Source of the DNA: Dillenia suffruticosa
Taxonomy: Eukaryota; Streptophyta; Magnoliopsida; Dilleniales; Dilleniaceae
DNA: 64,000 nucleotides
NCBI GenBank assembly: GCA_033439265.1
Contig: JAVTVX010000034.1
Span: 12,121,001-12,185,000, forward strand
Direction: 5' to 3'
Part shown: piece by piece, positions 1-10,241 of the stretch
Layout of the letters: the number at the start of each line of letters is the position of its first letter
How positions within the stretch are numbered: the first letter of the stretch is position 1
Made by a program: the position numbers and the translations under genes
The notes under the pieces: generated by a model
Told to the model about the DNA's origin: nothing
Databases searched by the model: none
The model's input: the letters and a program-made list of their open reading frames with translations, nothing else

Positions 1-59
1 TTTTTTTTTTCTTCTTCTTCTTCTACTTCTTGTTCATCATCTTCCGAGACCTTCATGAT

Positions 60-1993
60 TCATTGCGTTCTTTTTTCTGCATCCTTCCAATCTTTAATGT
101 AAATTAAGGCTTCCAAAGTATCGTCCGCTAAATTTGTACGTTTCTCGGTTAGCACTCGACCACCTGCACTAAAAACACTTTCCGATGGCACTGTGGATAC
201 CGAATGGGTTAGTACATCTTTAGCCACTTGGGCCAAAATTGGATAATACGATATATTATTTTTCCACCAACCTAATATATCATATAAATCAGTATCATCA
301 AAATCTTCTAATCTAAGTGTTTGTTTATATAAAAGTAATTCATTAAATGATGACGAAGTTTTTTGTTTTTTTCCTGACATGTGTAAGGGATTAAATGAAA
401 ATGAAGATGATTGAGTGGTATTACTACTACTACTACCTACATTATTAGTATTTAAATTATTTTTTTCCTTTTCATATAGTTCAAATATTGCTTGTAAAGT
501 AAAAGATGTTTGTTATTTTAAAAAATGTGGGTTAATAGATACTTCTGATGGAAAAGCTTGTGCAAAAAATCAATTAACATTTCAGCTCCTTCAACTTTAA
601 CACGTGGATCTAATGCACTTGCAACTAAATATAAAATTAGAATTTCTTCATAATATTTTAAAAATTTTTTTTCATAGAAAGAACAATTTTACCAAATCTT
701 TCTTCATTTTCAAATTCATTAAATACATAAATATTTTTACAAAGATTTGGTAACATTAAATGAGTAGTTGAATAATAATATCCGGATAATAAATTTGTAC
801 ATAAATAAAATATTTCTAATAATTTAGTAAGTGTAGATGCAAAATCGAAAGTGTTATTATCGATAAAACCATATTCGTAATTTGAATTTGTAAATTTAAT
901 TAAAATATTTTGAAAAGAAAGTACACCTTGTAACATGTCATATGTTGAATTTCACCTAGTGTCACATTCCATTTTAAATTTTTTATATTTTTTATTATGT
1001 AACAAACATAATTGTCTAATTTTTTGGGTTTTTGCAGAGGAATTTCTTATTTGATGAATTAAATCCCGAATAGGTTTTAAAAATAATTCTCCCATTGCTA
1101 AACCATCCTTAATACATAAATTAATTATATGGCATGCACATCTAACATGAAAAAAAGTTCCATTTAAAATTGTATTTAAAGAATTTTTTAAACTATTAAC
1201 TGCAGTTGTATTAGCCGAAGTATTATCAAATGAAATAGAAAAAATTCTATCACTTATTCGATAGTCATAAACAACATTTGAAATTATTCTAGCTATATGT
1301 ACACCGGAATGTGAAAATTTCCAACGTTGAAAAGCTAAAATTCTTTTTTCTAAAGACCATAAATTATTTATTCAATGACATGTTACTACAATAAAATATT
1401 CTTTTTTATGTTCATTTTTCCAACTATCCGAAGTTAATGAAAATTTACAATCACTAGTCATAAATTGTGTAATTATATCATTTTTTAATTCTTGATATCT
1501 ATCTAACGATCTCCTTCTACCGGATCTTCTATTACTTTTTTGTACATATTCTTCAAAAATATTTTTGTACATATTTTTTGTACATATTACTTTTTTACAA
1601 TCACTAGTCATAAATATTTTTGTACATATTATTCAAATACAGGACATGCAACTATGCTAAGTGGTAATTCTTTTCTTGCTAGCCATTCTATTTGTCTAAT
1701 TTTTTCTTTATCCGAATTATATTTAAATGTACCGGTTATATTACCTTCCGCAGTACCAATTTGTGTTTGTCTTGTTTGTGATAATTTATTTGGATGATTA
1801 TTAACTGAGTGTCTCAAAAAATGTCCATATATTAATATTATCTTTTTTAGTCCGTGTTGTATTAGATTCTGTATTACTAGGTTCAGTTTTTTCGAAAAGA
1901 GTTTCAATATCTATATTATCGGGAATTTCATTTTAAAAAAAATGGAGGCATAGGAGATTGTTGAGAAGATTATGAAGAGTGTGTTCCGGCCAT
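60..1993 (-). pseudogene. Degenerate hAT-superfamily transposase (RICESLEEPER/Ac-like)
   Basis: A hAT transposase cuts and pastes its own element. Seen here on the minus strand are several disconnected reading-frame pieces in the correct family order. An N-terminal piece starts at the ATG at 1993 and reads ..IWTFFETLS, as at the start of a BED-finger region. The piece at 1629-1907 ends ELPLSIVACPVFE, matching the family's ELPFSFVE-type block, but the BED cysteines are not recognisable. The piece at 1372-1611 carries LTSDSW, the conserved block around the first catalytic Asp. 658-936 is mid-domain, and 60-380 is the C-terminal dimerisation domain (ILGWWKNN, FSAGGRVL, LEALIYIKDW). Frameshifts and stops separate the pieces. 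A local duplication near 1540-1640 repeats ACAATCACTAGTCATAAAT and TTTTTGTACATATT. No function is expected. The superfamily call is firm; the lineage is less so. Confidence 0.88.
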
Positions 1994-2939
1994 TTTATTA
2001 AAAATTTAAGAATAAATTTTTAAAATTAATTATACGATTAAATTTTTTAAATGAAATTTAAGATTAAATTTTAAAATAAACTTTTAAAATTTAATTTTTT
2101 TAAAAAATAATAATGCAAATGCAAGAAAATAAAAATGCGAAAAAATTAAATGTACCGACTTGACAGATATCGCAGTTGTTTTTTACAAAATCTTGAATTT
2201 GAGCTCTCAACCTTGAAATCTTGCCAAATCTTGATCAATGTTGAAGGTCGTGGAAAATTTATAATCCTCCATTCTCCACCCAGACCGTTCTATAGCAAGA
2301 GCACCAGGAAAGTTCCCAGGTAAGAGGTGGAGTTTGTCTGTCCTCACTTAAGTACCTCTTTCCTTCGACAATTAATTGCCCCCAAACAGAACTTTCCTAG
2401 ACATGCTATGCCGTTGCATACTGAGTCAATGGGTTTCACAAAAGTTTAGAATACAAAAATGGTGAAAAGGATAATAGAAATGATAATGGTGGAAATGATA
2501 ATGAAAATTGTGTAGAAATTGATAGAAATGATACAGAAAATGGTATGGAGAATTTAAACAATGGTGAAAACGAAATGATAATGTGTTTAATAAAAATAAT
2601 GGTAGAAATAATAATGGAAATGGTATAGAAATTGGTAGAAATGGTATAGAAATTGATGGAAATGGTATAAAAAATGGTATAGAAAATGGTATAGAGAATT
2701 TAAAAAATGGTGAAAAGGAAAAGATAATGGAAATAGTAATGAAAATTGGGAGAATATAGTAATATTGAGAGAATGTAGATGTGAGAGAGAGAGAGATATT
2801 TTGTTGTGAAGTTTTTGGAAATGGGGTGTAAGAAATTTATAGGAAAATTTTTTCACCTTATAGACCAAAATAACCTCAAAAATAGCCGTTTTATAGCTAT
2901 TGGGATGGGTAAAATTGAAAAAAATTCAAACAAAAAAAA
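1994..2939. other. AT-rich upstream region of the hAT element, no gene
   Basis: No convincing coding sequence is visible. This is the 5' side of the minus-strand hAT transposase and is probably part of the same element. It holds a unique stretch around 2200-2440 that I cannot assign, and the degenerate repeat annotated separately at 2455-2760. Confidence 0.5.
2455..2760. repeat. Purine-rich minisatellite (GGAAATGGTATAGAAATT-like units)
   Basis: Short units of the type AATGGTATAGAAAATGG repeat imperfectly about fifteen times. A larger unit (ATGGTATRGAGAATTTAAA followed by AATGGTGAAAA) occurs at about 2541 and again at about 2686, so at least one higher-level duplication is superimposed. The minus-strand open frame over it is His/Phe/Tyr-rich low complexity and is not taken as a gene. 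Confidence 0.75.
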
Positions 2940-3132
2940 CATGGGGTATAGCCGTTGGAACCGCCGGGCCGGGCTGGGCCGGGCCGGTTCACCGTTCCAA
3001 AAAGCCCTGAACCGGCCCGGGCTGCTACAGTAACCGGTTCTGGTTACTGTAGCATTGGGCCGGTTCATGGGCCGGGCTTTTTTTGGGGGCAGCTGGGCCG
3101 GTTTTCGGGCCCAAACCGGCCAGGGCTCATGC
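2940..3132. repeat. GC-rich CCGGCC subterminal block with perfect hairpin
   Basis: Dense GGGCCGG/CCGGCCC motifs stand out against AT-rich flanks. They resemble the subterminal repeats seen near the ends of many plant hAT elements. A perfect inverted repeat lies inside: 13-bp arms at 3023-3035 and 3042-3054 around a 6-base loop. The block ends abruptly at about 3132, where copy 1 of the CACTA-containing tandem block begins mid-element. I infer that it is the outer end of the hAT element; I found no terminal repeat partner or target duplication inside the window. Confidence 0.55.
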
Positions 3133-4234
3133 TAGATTAACATTAGACGGAATACTGAGAGATTTGCGATGAATTAAAAATCAAAATTAGCGACGAAAAT
3201 AATTTCATTATTAATCTGTCGTTATAGTGGTTTAGAGTAGAAAATAATAATTGTAAAACTATCAATGATAGAATAGCGATGGAATTTTTAGTGATGAAAA
3301 ATATCCGTCACTAATCCGTTAGTGTAGTGGTGAAAGGTAAAAAAAAAAAAGCATCGGATTACCGACGGAAATTTTAGTGACGGATTACCGATAGATTTTT
3401 CTTAATTTTTAAGTTTTTTAATTTTTTTAATTTTTTTAATTTTTTAATTTTTTTAATTTGTTTAATTTTTCTTCCCTTTATTATTTAATAATTCCCTTTC
3501 TTTTTTCTTTTATTTATTTTATTTTTTCATTGATTCTATTATTTTATTATTCAATTTAATGGGTAAATCAAAAAAATAATTTGCTATTTTATCTTAATGG
3601 AAAAAAATTATCCCAAGGTAAAGGAAAAAAAGAAGAGATGAGAGTGAGATAAAAAAAATTGTGAAATTAAGATAAAAGTTTTGAAAAAACTTTTGAGAGA
3701 GATTAATATTTAAAAAAAAATGAGAGTTAAATAACAAATAATAATAAAAAAAAAGTATATCATAAAACAGAATTTGGCATAGTGATTGGACAACTCATCT
3801 TTCATCTTGTAGACGCGAATTCGATTATAGGAGGAGACATTTTTCACCAAAAAAATGCAGGGCGCAAGGGCAGGTGAGAGCACCCGCGCGGGCGGGCGAA
3901 CGACTTCCCTAGAGCAGGTGGGTCTGCGTGCGGGTGGGTTTCACATGAGCGGGCATGCATGAAAGTGTGTGTACGCGTGACGGTGCGGGTGGGCACGTGT
4001 CCGGATGTATGCACTCTCATGAAGGCTTCCAGAATCAACAACAGAATTTTATTTTCTTTTATCAGCAATGGATTCCATCGCTGATAGTTAGCAACCCGTC
4101 AATAAAAATTAGCGGGGTGTTTTCAGCGACGGATTTAGTTACAAAAATTTTCCGTCACTGATATTTTTTAACGATGGAATCTATTCTTTTAACGATGGAT
4201 ATTTCCGTCACTCAAAGAAAATTTTCTAACAGTG
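3133..4234. mobile_element. Non-autonomous CACTA element, copy A (5'-truncated)
   Basis: From about 3133 the sequence matches the copies at 8917 and 12680 starting some 75 bp inside their left ends, so the left terminal repeat is missing. The right end reads ..TTTCTAACAGTG followed by TCA, as in the other copies. There is no transposase frame. It contains a (TTTTTAA)-type low-complexity run near 3400-3475, a tRNA-like segment, a GC-rich block at 3850-4015, and subterminal motifs related to GCGACGGA/TCCGTCGC. Confidence 0.85.
3775..3827 (+). other. tRNA-like A box / B box segment in CACTA copy A
   Basis: TGGCATAGTGA (A-box-like) and GAATTCGATTA (B-box-like) lie 42 bp apart, the spacing of tRNA internal promoters. 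It is conserved with the segments at 9782 and 13478. No cloverleaf is apparent, so it is read as a decayed tRNA-derived (SINE-head-like) insert, not a tRNA gene. Confidence 0.45.
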
Positions 4235-4479
4235 TCACTTTTGGGTTTCTATAACCATTTCATAAATAAGCTTTCAATTCATTCCATATATCATAGTGTG
4301 AGATAAAGGTGTGGATTATTGGTGACTGAATAAAATTTTTGGTGTAAGTAAACACATTATAAATTTTTCTACAAAACTATGAAAGTGGGTTTTGCTTTCT
4401 TTTTGTTTGCTGTGTCTTGATCATGTAAGGAAAAAAATTTTCAACATTCACAAAGCCGAGATATTTTATTTATTTATTT

Positions 4480-4716
4480 ATGAGAGTTTTTACTATGATG
4501 GATGCTATCAGGAGAAAGAGATTTTTCTTTTCTATTACCGTAACTATTTCCAACGCTGGGAGAAGTAAAAAACTATTGATTTCCATTTACAATCAGTTGA
4601 GCAAGAAAGATGACAATTTGCCGTCATTGAGAGCAATTTATTCATATATTTTTCAATCTATGTCCAATCCTAACTATTTTAATTTGGTAAGAATTTTACT
4701 ATCAGTCTCTCTTTAG
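4480..4716 (+). other. Exon-like open block conserved in all three copies
   Basis: A 78-codon frame ends in a block read as RSKKLLISIYNQLS .. AIYSYIFQSMSNPNYFNL, followed by GGTAAGAAT, which resembles a splice donor. The same block occurs at 10509-10721 and 14153-14368 with small indels that change the upstream frame, while the downstream part stays open. I do not recognise the protein. It may be a relic exon or a chance frame carried along by the duplication. Confidence 0.2.
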
Positions 4717-5006
4717 TAAAACAGGGTAAAAATTAAAATTTGAATATCTAATGTTGTATTTTTTAAATTTGAGTTTCAAATATTGCTTGAGGGATGATAT
4801 TGTATCATCATAATTTATAGTAAAAGATTTTACTGAATTAAGTTTGGTTATTTTCACCCTCCCTTTTAAGCAAGGGACTTTTTAGATAAAATTTCAAATC
4901 TTAATTTTTTTATTTTGATTTACTCGTCAAAAAACTATTAACTATGACATTGAGTCACAGAAACTGATTAAATGAAAAGAATAAAGAAGAAAAAAACCAT
5001 ATGGCT

Positions 5007-5012
5007 TTTATT
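5007..5012 (-). terminator. AATAAA polyadenylation signal, peptide gene copy 1
   Basis: AATAAA on the minus strand, 63 bases after the stop codon. It is also present in copy 3 (14658-14663). In copy 2 the matching site reads AATTAAA. Confidence 0.5.
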
Positions 5013-5074
5013 AATTCATCAGAAAGGCATGGTTGGAAGTCAGGTATTGTGGTCACCAAAAATCGACAGGCTCC

Positions 5075-5486
5075 TTAATTTTTGGTGCAGTTGGCGTAGC
5101 CACAAGTCCCATCAACACAAATTGCACCAAGACAGAAAGAAGGATGATATTTGCAATCGGCATTAGTTTGACAAAAAGAACTCGCGCTTGGAGACTTTGC
5201 TTTGGAACCTAGGCAAACGCATTTTCCAAACATACAGACTCCGGAAAGTGGCGGTCTGCACGTGTGCTCGCAGGTACCTTTATCGCACTTTGCATCACTT
5301 GGCCCTGTCAAATATTCATCCATAGTAATCACAAATTTAGTTAACTCCAATTCCCACATCAAAGTTATATCCTTTGTCAACAAATGAAAACAGAGATAAA
5401 GAAGAGATACAATATGAGAGAGAGAAACTAACAAGCTGTTCCAAGGAGGACTAGAGCAATAACAAGGCCAACTTGAATGAAATCAT
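5075..5486 (-). pseudogene. Two-module cysteine-rich secreted peptide, copy 1 (frameshifted signal peptide)
   Basis: Exon 2 (5075-5304, minus) encodes the same 12-Cys mature region as copies 2 and 3, with cysteines spaced x4, x3, x7, x4, x1, x13, x5, x6, x4, x4, x4. It differs by Lys for Asn and Phe for Leu in the linker between the modules. Exon 1 (5433-5486, minus) starts MISFKLA but is 54 nt long where the other copies have 55. One A is missing (AACAAGGCC against AACAAAGGCC on the plus strand), so the frame reaches TAG after 11 codons. The GTTAGT donor, the TTGACAG acceptor and a 128-bp intron are intact. The TATA box lies 92 bp upstream of the ATG, as in the other copies. Unless this base is an assembly error, the copy cannot make a secreted peptide. 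The family may be defensive; that is inference. Confidence 0.82.
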
Positions 5487-5577
5487 TGTCATTATTGGAG
5501 TGAGATAATGTGATTTCTATTAATTCGCCAGTATGTTAAATGCTTTTAACTGAATAATATCTAAGAGCTCTGGTTGT

Positions 5578-5585
5578 TATTTATA
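5578..5585 (-). promoter_or_regulatory. TATA box of peptide gene copy 1
   Basis: TATAAATA on the minus strand, 92 bp upstream of the predicted ATG. The element and spacing are identical in copies 2 and 3. Confidence 0.6.
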
Positions 5586-6022
5586 CGATTAAGGATTTCT
5601 ATCAAGAACAAACAAATTTTTCTAATAAATAAAAAATAATTACGTATTTTCAAAGAAAACTATATCTAACTAAATTTCTTATTGAATACATGGAAAAAAG
5701 TAAACATTTCTACAAGATTAAAAGAAAATTAGGTTTTCTCTTCCTTTTTTATGGTTCTTCCCTTTTAGGGTGCTTAGGAAATATGTTTTCGTTTATGGTA
5801 CAATGCTTCGACTTAGGAGGGCGAAAAAAATATATATATAGGCTCTGGCATATAGTCTACTTTAATTTTATGGTCTAGTCTAGGTGCTTAATCTCCCCTT
5901 CCCCTTCTTCTCGACAAGATAGTGTCGTTCTACATTCAACCTTCCTTTCTCTATGCATTCCCTTCCCAAGCTCCAAAATCAACAACATAACTTAGCCTTT
6001 TTATTGTTAATTTTAAACAGCA

Positions 6023-6430
6023 ATGGAAACTATTTCCTTAAGAGGGGCAATTCCTGCTCAGACTTTCTTCCCAAAACTTGATCTTCTTACCATTACCAAC
6101 TACCCATGGGAATTCCTTTTTAAATTTTTTTTTTCTCATTATTGTCACTTGCTACCCCGTTCTTCATAATATCCCCCCAAACACTTGGAAAATTCCCTTC
6201 TCTTAACAAGTCATTCATGTTTTCAGATTTACTAGTTCTGCCATATTTTTCTCGAATTAAATCAAAACCTTCCTCTATTACCTTAACCTACCATTATAAA
6301 CGTGAAATCATGATGGTGTTCTTCCCTATTCAGGGTTTCCTCTCCTTTTTCGTCTTCCCGAATTGGATTTTGTGTTCGTGGGACGTGTGTCTATTCACAT
6401 CGAACCACAATTTGAGGAGTCTGTAATTAT
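6023..6430 (+). other. Conserved exon-like segment (METISLRGAIPAQTF..)
   Basis: A short frame opening METISLRGAIPAQTFFPKLD occurs in all three copies (ATG at 6023, 12024 and 15682). It is followed by T-rich sequence and a second open stretch (..PYFSRIKSKPSSITLTYHYK..). The start looks like a plastid transit-peptide exon, but I recognise no protein, and the copies accumulate frame changes. It could be the relic of a captured first exon. In copy 2 the duplication breakpoint at 12348 cuts it short. Confidence 0.2.
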
Positions 6431-7836
6431 GTGCAACTTACAAGCATATATTGTGCAACAGTAGAAAGTCATAATCCATCAAGCAAGATACTTTGGTGGG
6501 CCCTAATTGAGCTTGGTGGATCAAAAACCCTAATTTAGCTTGGTTGTTCTTCGTGGGCAGATCAGATGTGATGTAACCTTAGAACATGTTCAATTACTTT
6601 GGATTCTATATTGTGCATTCCTGCTCGGCTTTGTAGGCGATGGAAATGTAGTAAGATCTCAAATTCAAGTCTTGTGCATGGTAGGAGAGCTTTACCCGTG
6701 AGATGCCAATCTGACTCGAACCGAATTTAATTAGGTCGAATATGATTATTGAACATCAATACTTTAAAATAAAAAAAAAGTGTATAATAGACTTCGACAA
6801 TTGTGTGATTGATTTTTTTGCCCTCACACTTGTTGTGCTATTTGATACGGTATATATGTTAAAGATTATGGGTGGAACATCACTGTGTGATGCGGTGTGT
6901 AACTACCATATCGTGTTTTAAGACAACTTGTTCTATTTCCGTAAAAAAATTAAAAAAATAATAATAATAAAAAAAAACTCTCTTACTAAATTCAATATGA
7001 ATTCCAACAACTACCAATATAATATTATTAGTATCTATTTTGTGTCCTAAATTTGGGAGACTCATATTGGTATTGGGTTCTATTTATAACATCTTAACGA
7101 TTGCACAAAATGATACTATTTAAATTTATAATTCCGTATATGTCATACCCATATTTTTCTTTCATTTAACTTTTTCAAGCTAAACACTTTTCTTATTATG
7201 CTCCTAATAAAAAGCTAAACACTTTTATTATTGTAGATTCAATGAGTAGTATTATGTTCTTAGAGATCAATAGTTCTTTTTGAGGAGCACATGAAGGGAG
7301 GATTCTTTTGTACATGTGATTCACTTAATAACTTGGTTTGTTTAGATTTTCACCATAATCTTAGTTTTTGACTTATTTGATTTATCAAGTATGGAAAGTT
7401 TTTGTTCGATATTTAAAAGTTATCTTCTATTTGGATAATGAAATGTTGTAAATAAAAATTTATCTTCATCTTTAAACCAAAGCTCCAATTATAACATATC
7501 ATTTTATTTGAGTAAGATATCTCCTATTAAAGTTAACATTTAGTCAATTTAATTATTTCTCATCATATTATTTTAGCAGGATAGTTCCTATTATAGTTAA
7601 TAATTTGTCAATTTAGCATTAAATAAGCATTTTTTTTTATTCCATATATAAAAGTATTCTATTTAGATCAGAAAATGCTGAAAATAAAATCTTATCTTCA
7701 TCTTTAGAAAAATGTCTAATTGTATCACATCATAGCATTTTAGGAAGATATCTGCTATTATAGTTACCAATTAGTCAATTTAGCAATAAACAAACTCGTC
7801 ACACATTTTTTTTCTTTATATAAAAATGGTCATCCC
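6431..7836. other. AT-rich intergenic spacer between divergent peptide genes
   Basis: No gene is supported. The stretch matches 16085-17172 and 27811-28199 of copy 3 with moderate divergence and indels. Copy 3 has about 160 bp near 16145-16310 that is absent here. Three degenerate tandem units (..AAAAGTTATCTTCTATTTRGRTAA..AAATGYTG..) span about 7400-7790 and repeat in copy 3 at 27820-28150. Confidence 0.6.
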
Positions 7837-7844
7837 TATAAATA
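7837..7844 (+). promoter_or_regulatory. TATA box of plus-strand peptide paralogue
   Basis: TATAAATA, 86 bp upstream of the ATG at 7923. The homologous TATAAATA in copy 3 is at 28200-28207. Confidence 0.55.
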
Positions 7845-7922
7845 CAAACATTTGTTCTCAATTATTATAAAGATACATCATCATTTTAAATATCCCTACA
7901 AAACTAACTTTTCATTCTAGCA

Positions 7923-8185
7923 ATGCCTTTGATTTCTTTCAAGTTGTTGGCTTTCATCCTTGTTGTTGCAATCCGACTGAATGCCTTAAACATTGCAAAT
8001 CAAACACAGCAGTTTGTCTGTATAATTACTGCCTTTGCCAAGGACCATGTAGATTTATAGAAACAAACAACTATCTTGCTCTCAATTGCCAAACTCAAGC
8101 AGATTGCAAATATCCATCAACTTCGCTTTGTTCTGGACTTTGTTTATGCGGTACATGTTTTTACTCAGTTTGTGGGAACAATTAA
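7923..8185 (+). pseudogene. Plus-strand cysteine-rich peptide paralogue, intronless and frameshifted
   Basis: The ATG begins a signal-peptide-like segment (MPLISFKLLAFILVVA) similar to exon 1 at 28279 (MALVSFRLFTFIAVLVILG). The cysteine-rich part that follows is in another frame. It reads ECLKHCKSNTAVCLYNYCLC (spacing x3, x6, x4, x1, close to the first module of the minus-strand genes), later NCQTQADCKYPSTSLC, and ends at TAA 8183-8185. From ATG to TAA is 263 nt, not a multiple of three. In frame, the ATG runs to a TAG before the second module. The intron present in the relatives is absent here. Possible explanations are a processed copy, an intron deletion with an indel, or a non-standard splice. 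AATAAA follows at 8258. Confidence 0.65.
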
Positions 8186-8257
8186 CCATCTTACTGACCA
8201 ATAGCTTTCTTCACGAAATAGTTCTGTACTTTTCATTGTATCCCACTTGACTAATTC

Positions 8258-8263
8258 AATAAA
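8258..8263 (+). terminator. AATAAA polyadenylation signal downstream of the plus-strand paralogue
   Basis: AATAAA lies 73 bases after the TAA stop of the 7923 paralogue. Confidence 0.4.
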
Positions 8264-8916
8264 GTCATCGGTTTTTATTGTTTTATTACCCTTTAATATG
8301 CAGGTTTGAATGACCCACAATTTAAAATTCATATCTATTGGTAAAACTAATGAAACTTGGAGACATAAACTCAATTATGGTGCCATGACAATGTTTTTGA
8401 ACATTTAATGTTGGTATATGAAGTTTTGCATTGAAAGATGATTTCATGGAAGGAGATAGGCAAATCTGGTCAGCTGGTTGAGTAATCTTATTTTTGTAGT
8501 AAAAGTAAAACAAGAGTTGTTTCAGTCATCGAGGTGTACCAATTACTCTTCTACTCTGAAATCTAAACTCCTTGCACACTGTTTCTTAATGGAAATTTAG
8601 CTATAACTAAAACCATTCTAGTTAATAATTCAAAAGTCTAATATTTGAAACAATTCTTTATATGCCAACATGGCAATATCCTTAACGAGCTTATTACCCT
8701 CTAATATTTCATAGAATAGTTTCTCTATTGAGGGAAATAAAAAAGTTTTTTTTTTGGGTTTGCCTGGCAAGTGAGAAATGATTACATGTTCTCTTATCAT
8801 TAGTGTTTTGAACCATTTCATACTAGAATTGAATGGAAAGTACTATTCATAAAGAAACCACCCGAATTATTCACACCTATCCTTTGGAGGCCTTTCGCCT
8901 TTGATGACTTTGGTCA

Positions 8917-10241
8917 CACTACAAGAAAACTGAGTTTAAACGATGAAAAATTATCGATGAAACAAAATCTGTCATAAATAGCGACACAATTGCGATAGAT
9001 TAACGTTAGACGGAATACTGAGAGATTCGCGACGAATTAGAAACTGAAATTAGTGACGAAAATATTTTCGTTATTAATCCGTCACTGTAGTGGTTTAGAG
9101 TAAAAAAAAATAATTGTAAAACTATCAACGACGGAGTAGCGATAGAATTTTTAGCGATGAAAAATATCCGTTGCTAATCCGTTAGTGAAGTGGTGAAAGG
9201 TAAAAGAAAAAAAAAAAAAAACATATGTATAGCTATCAGCGTCGGATTACCGACAGAAATTTTAATGACGGATTACCGATAGATTTTTTTCAATTTTTAA
9301 TTTTTTTAATTTTTTAACTTTTTTAATTTTTTTTAATTTTTTTAATTCGTTTAATTCTTTTAATTTTTTTAAATTTTTTAATATTTTTAATTTTTTAATT
9401 TTTTTAATTTTTTTAATTTTTTTAATTTTTTTAATATTTTTAATTTTTTAATTTGTTTAATTTTTTATTTTTTCTTCTGTTTTATTATTTTATAACTCTC
9501 ATTCTTTTTTCTTTTATTTATTTTATTTTTTCATTGATTCTATTATTTTATTATTCAATTTAATATGTAAATCAAAAAAATAATTTGCTATTATATCTTA
9601 ATGAAAAAAAAATTATCCCAAGGTAAAGGAAAAAAAGAAGAGATCAGAGTGAGATAAAAAAAAATTGTGAAAGTAAGATAAAAGTTTTGAAAAAACTTTT
9701 GAGAGTGAGATTAATATTTAAAAAAAAATGAGATTTAGATAATAAATAATAATAAAAAAAAGTATATCATAAAACAGAATTTGGCATAGTGGTTGGACAA
9801 CTCATCCTTCATCTTGCATATGCGAATTCGATTTTGGGAGGAGACATTTTTCCCAAAAAAAATGCAGGGCGCAAGGGCAGGCGAGTACGCCCGCATGGGC
9901 GGGCGGACGAGTTCCCTGGAGCAGGTTGGTGCGCATGCGGGTGGGTTTCACAAGAGTGGGCATGCATGTAGGTGTGTGTACGCGTGACGGTGCGGGTGGG
10001 CACGTGTGCGAACGTATGCACTCTCATGAAGGCTTCCAGAATCAGCAACAGAATTTTATTGTCTTTTATCAGCAACGGATTCCATCGCTGATAGTTAGCA
10101 ACCCGTCAATAAAAATTAGCGGGGTGTTTTCAACGACGGATTTAGTTACAAAAATTTTCCGACACTAATATTTTTTAGCGAAGGAATCATTTCTTTTAAC
10201 AATGGATATTTCCGTCGCTGAAAGAAAATTTTCTAACAGTG
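8917..10241. mobile_element. Complete non-autonomous CACTA element, copy B (1325 bp)
   Basis: The left end CACTACAAGAAAACTGAG and the inverted right end CACTGTTAGAAAATTTTC agree at most of the first 13 positions. A TCA duplication flanks the element (8914-8916 and 10242-10244). There is no transposase. Inside are subterminal GCGACGGA-type motifs, a long TTTTTAA-rich run (9290-9480), a tRNA-like segment and a GC-rich block (9870-10020). It must depend on an autonomous CACTA transposase elsewhere. Confidence 0.93.
9782..9834 (+). other. tRNA-like A box / B box segment in CACTA copy B
   Basis: TGGCATAGTGG and GAATTCGATTT lie 42 bp apart, directly upstream of the GC-rich block. It is homologous to 3775-3827 and 13478-13530. 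Confidence 0.45.

Larger units (their letters stand above)
3133..8587. repeat. Tandem segmental duplication, copy 1 (left-truncated)
   Basis: This segment shares extended near-identity with 8588-12348 and 12349-17172 plus 27811-28515. In order it holds a left-truncated CACTA element, a minus-strand cysteine-rich peptide pseudogene and a divergent plus-strand paralogue. The ancestral unit, rebuilt from copies 1 and 2, would be about 6.0 kb. The left end is cut into the CACTA element at the hAT GC-rich block. Confidence 0.88.

Noticed and set aside
3844-4068. Open frames in the GC-rich block of the CACTA copies (also 9789-10168 and 13477-13864)
   Set aside because: Frames differ between copies and consist of GTGCGGGTGGG-type repeats; no start or domain is conserved.
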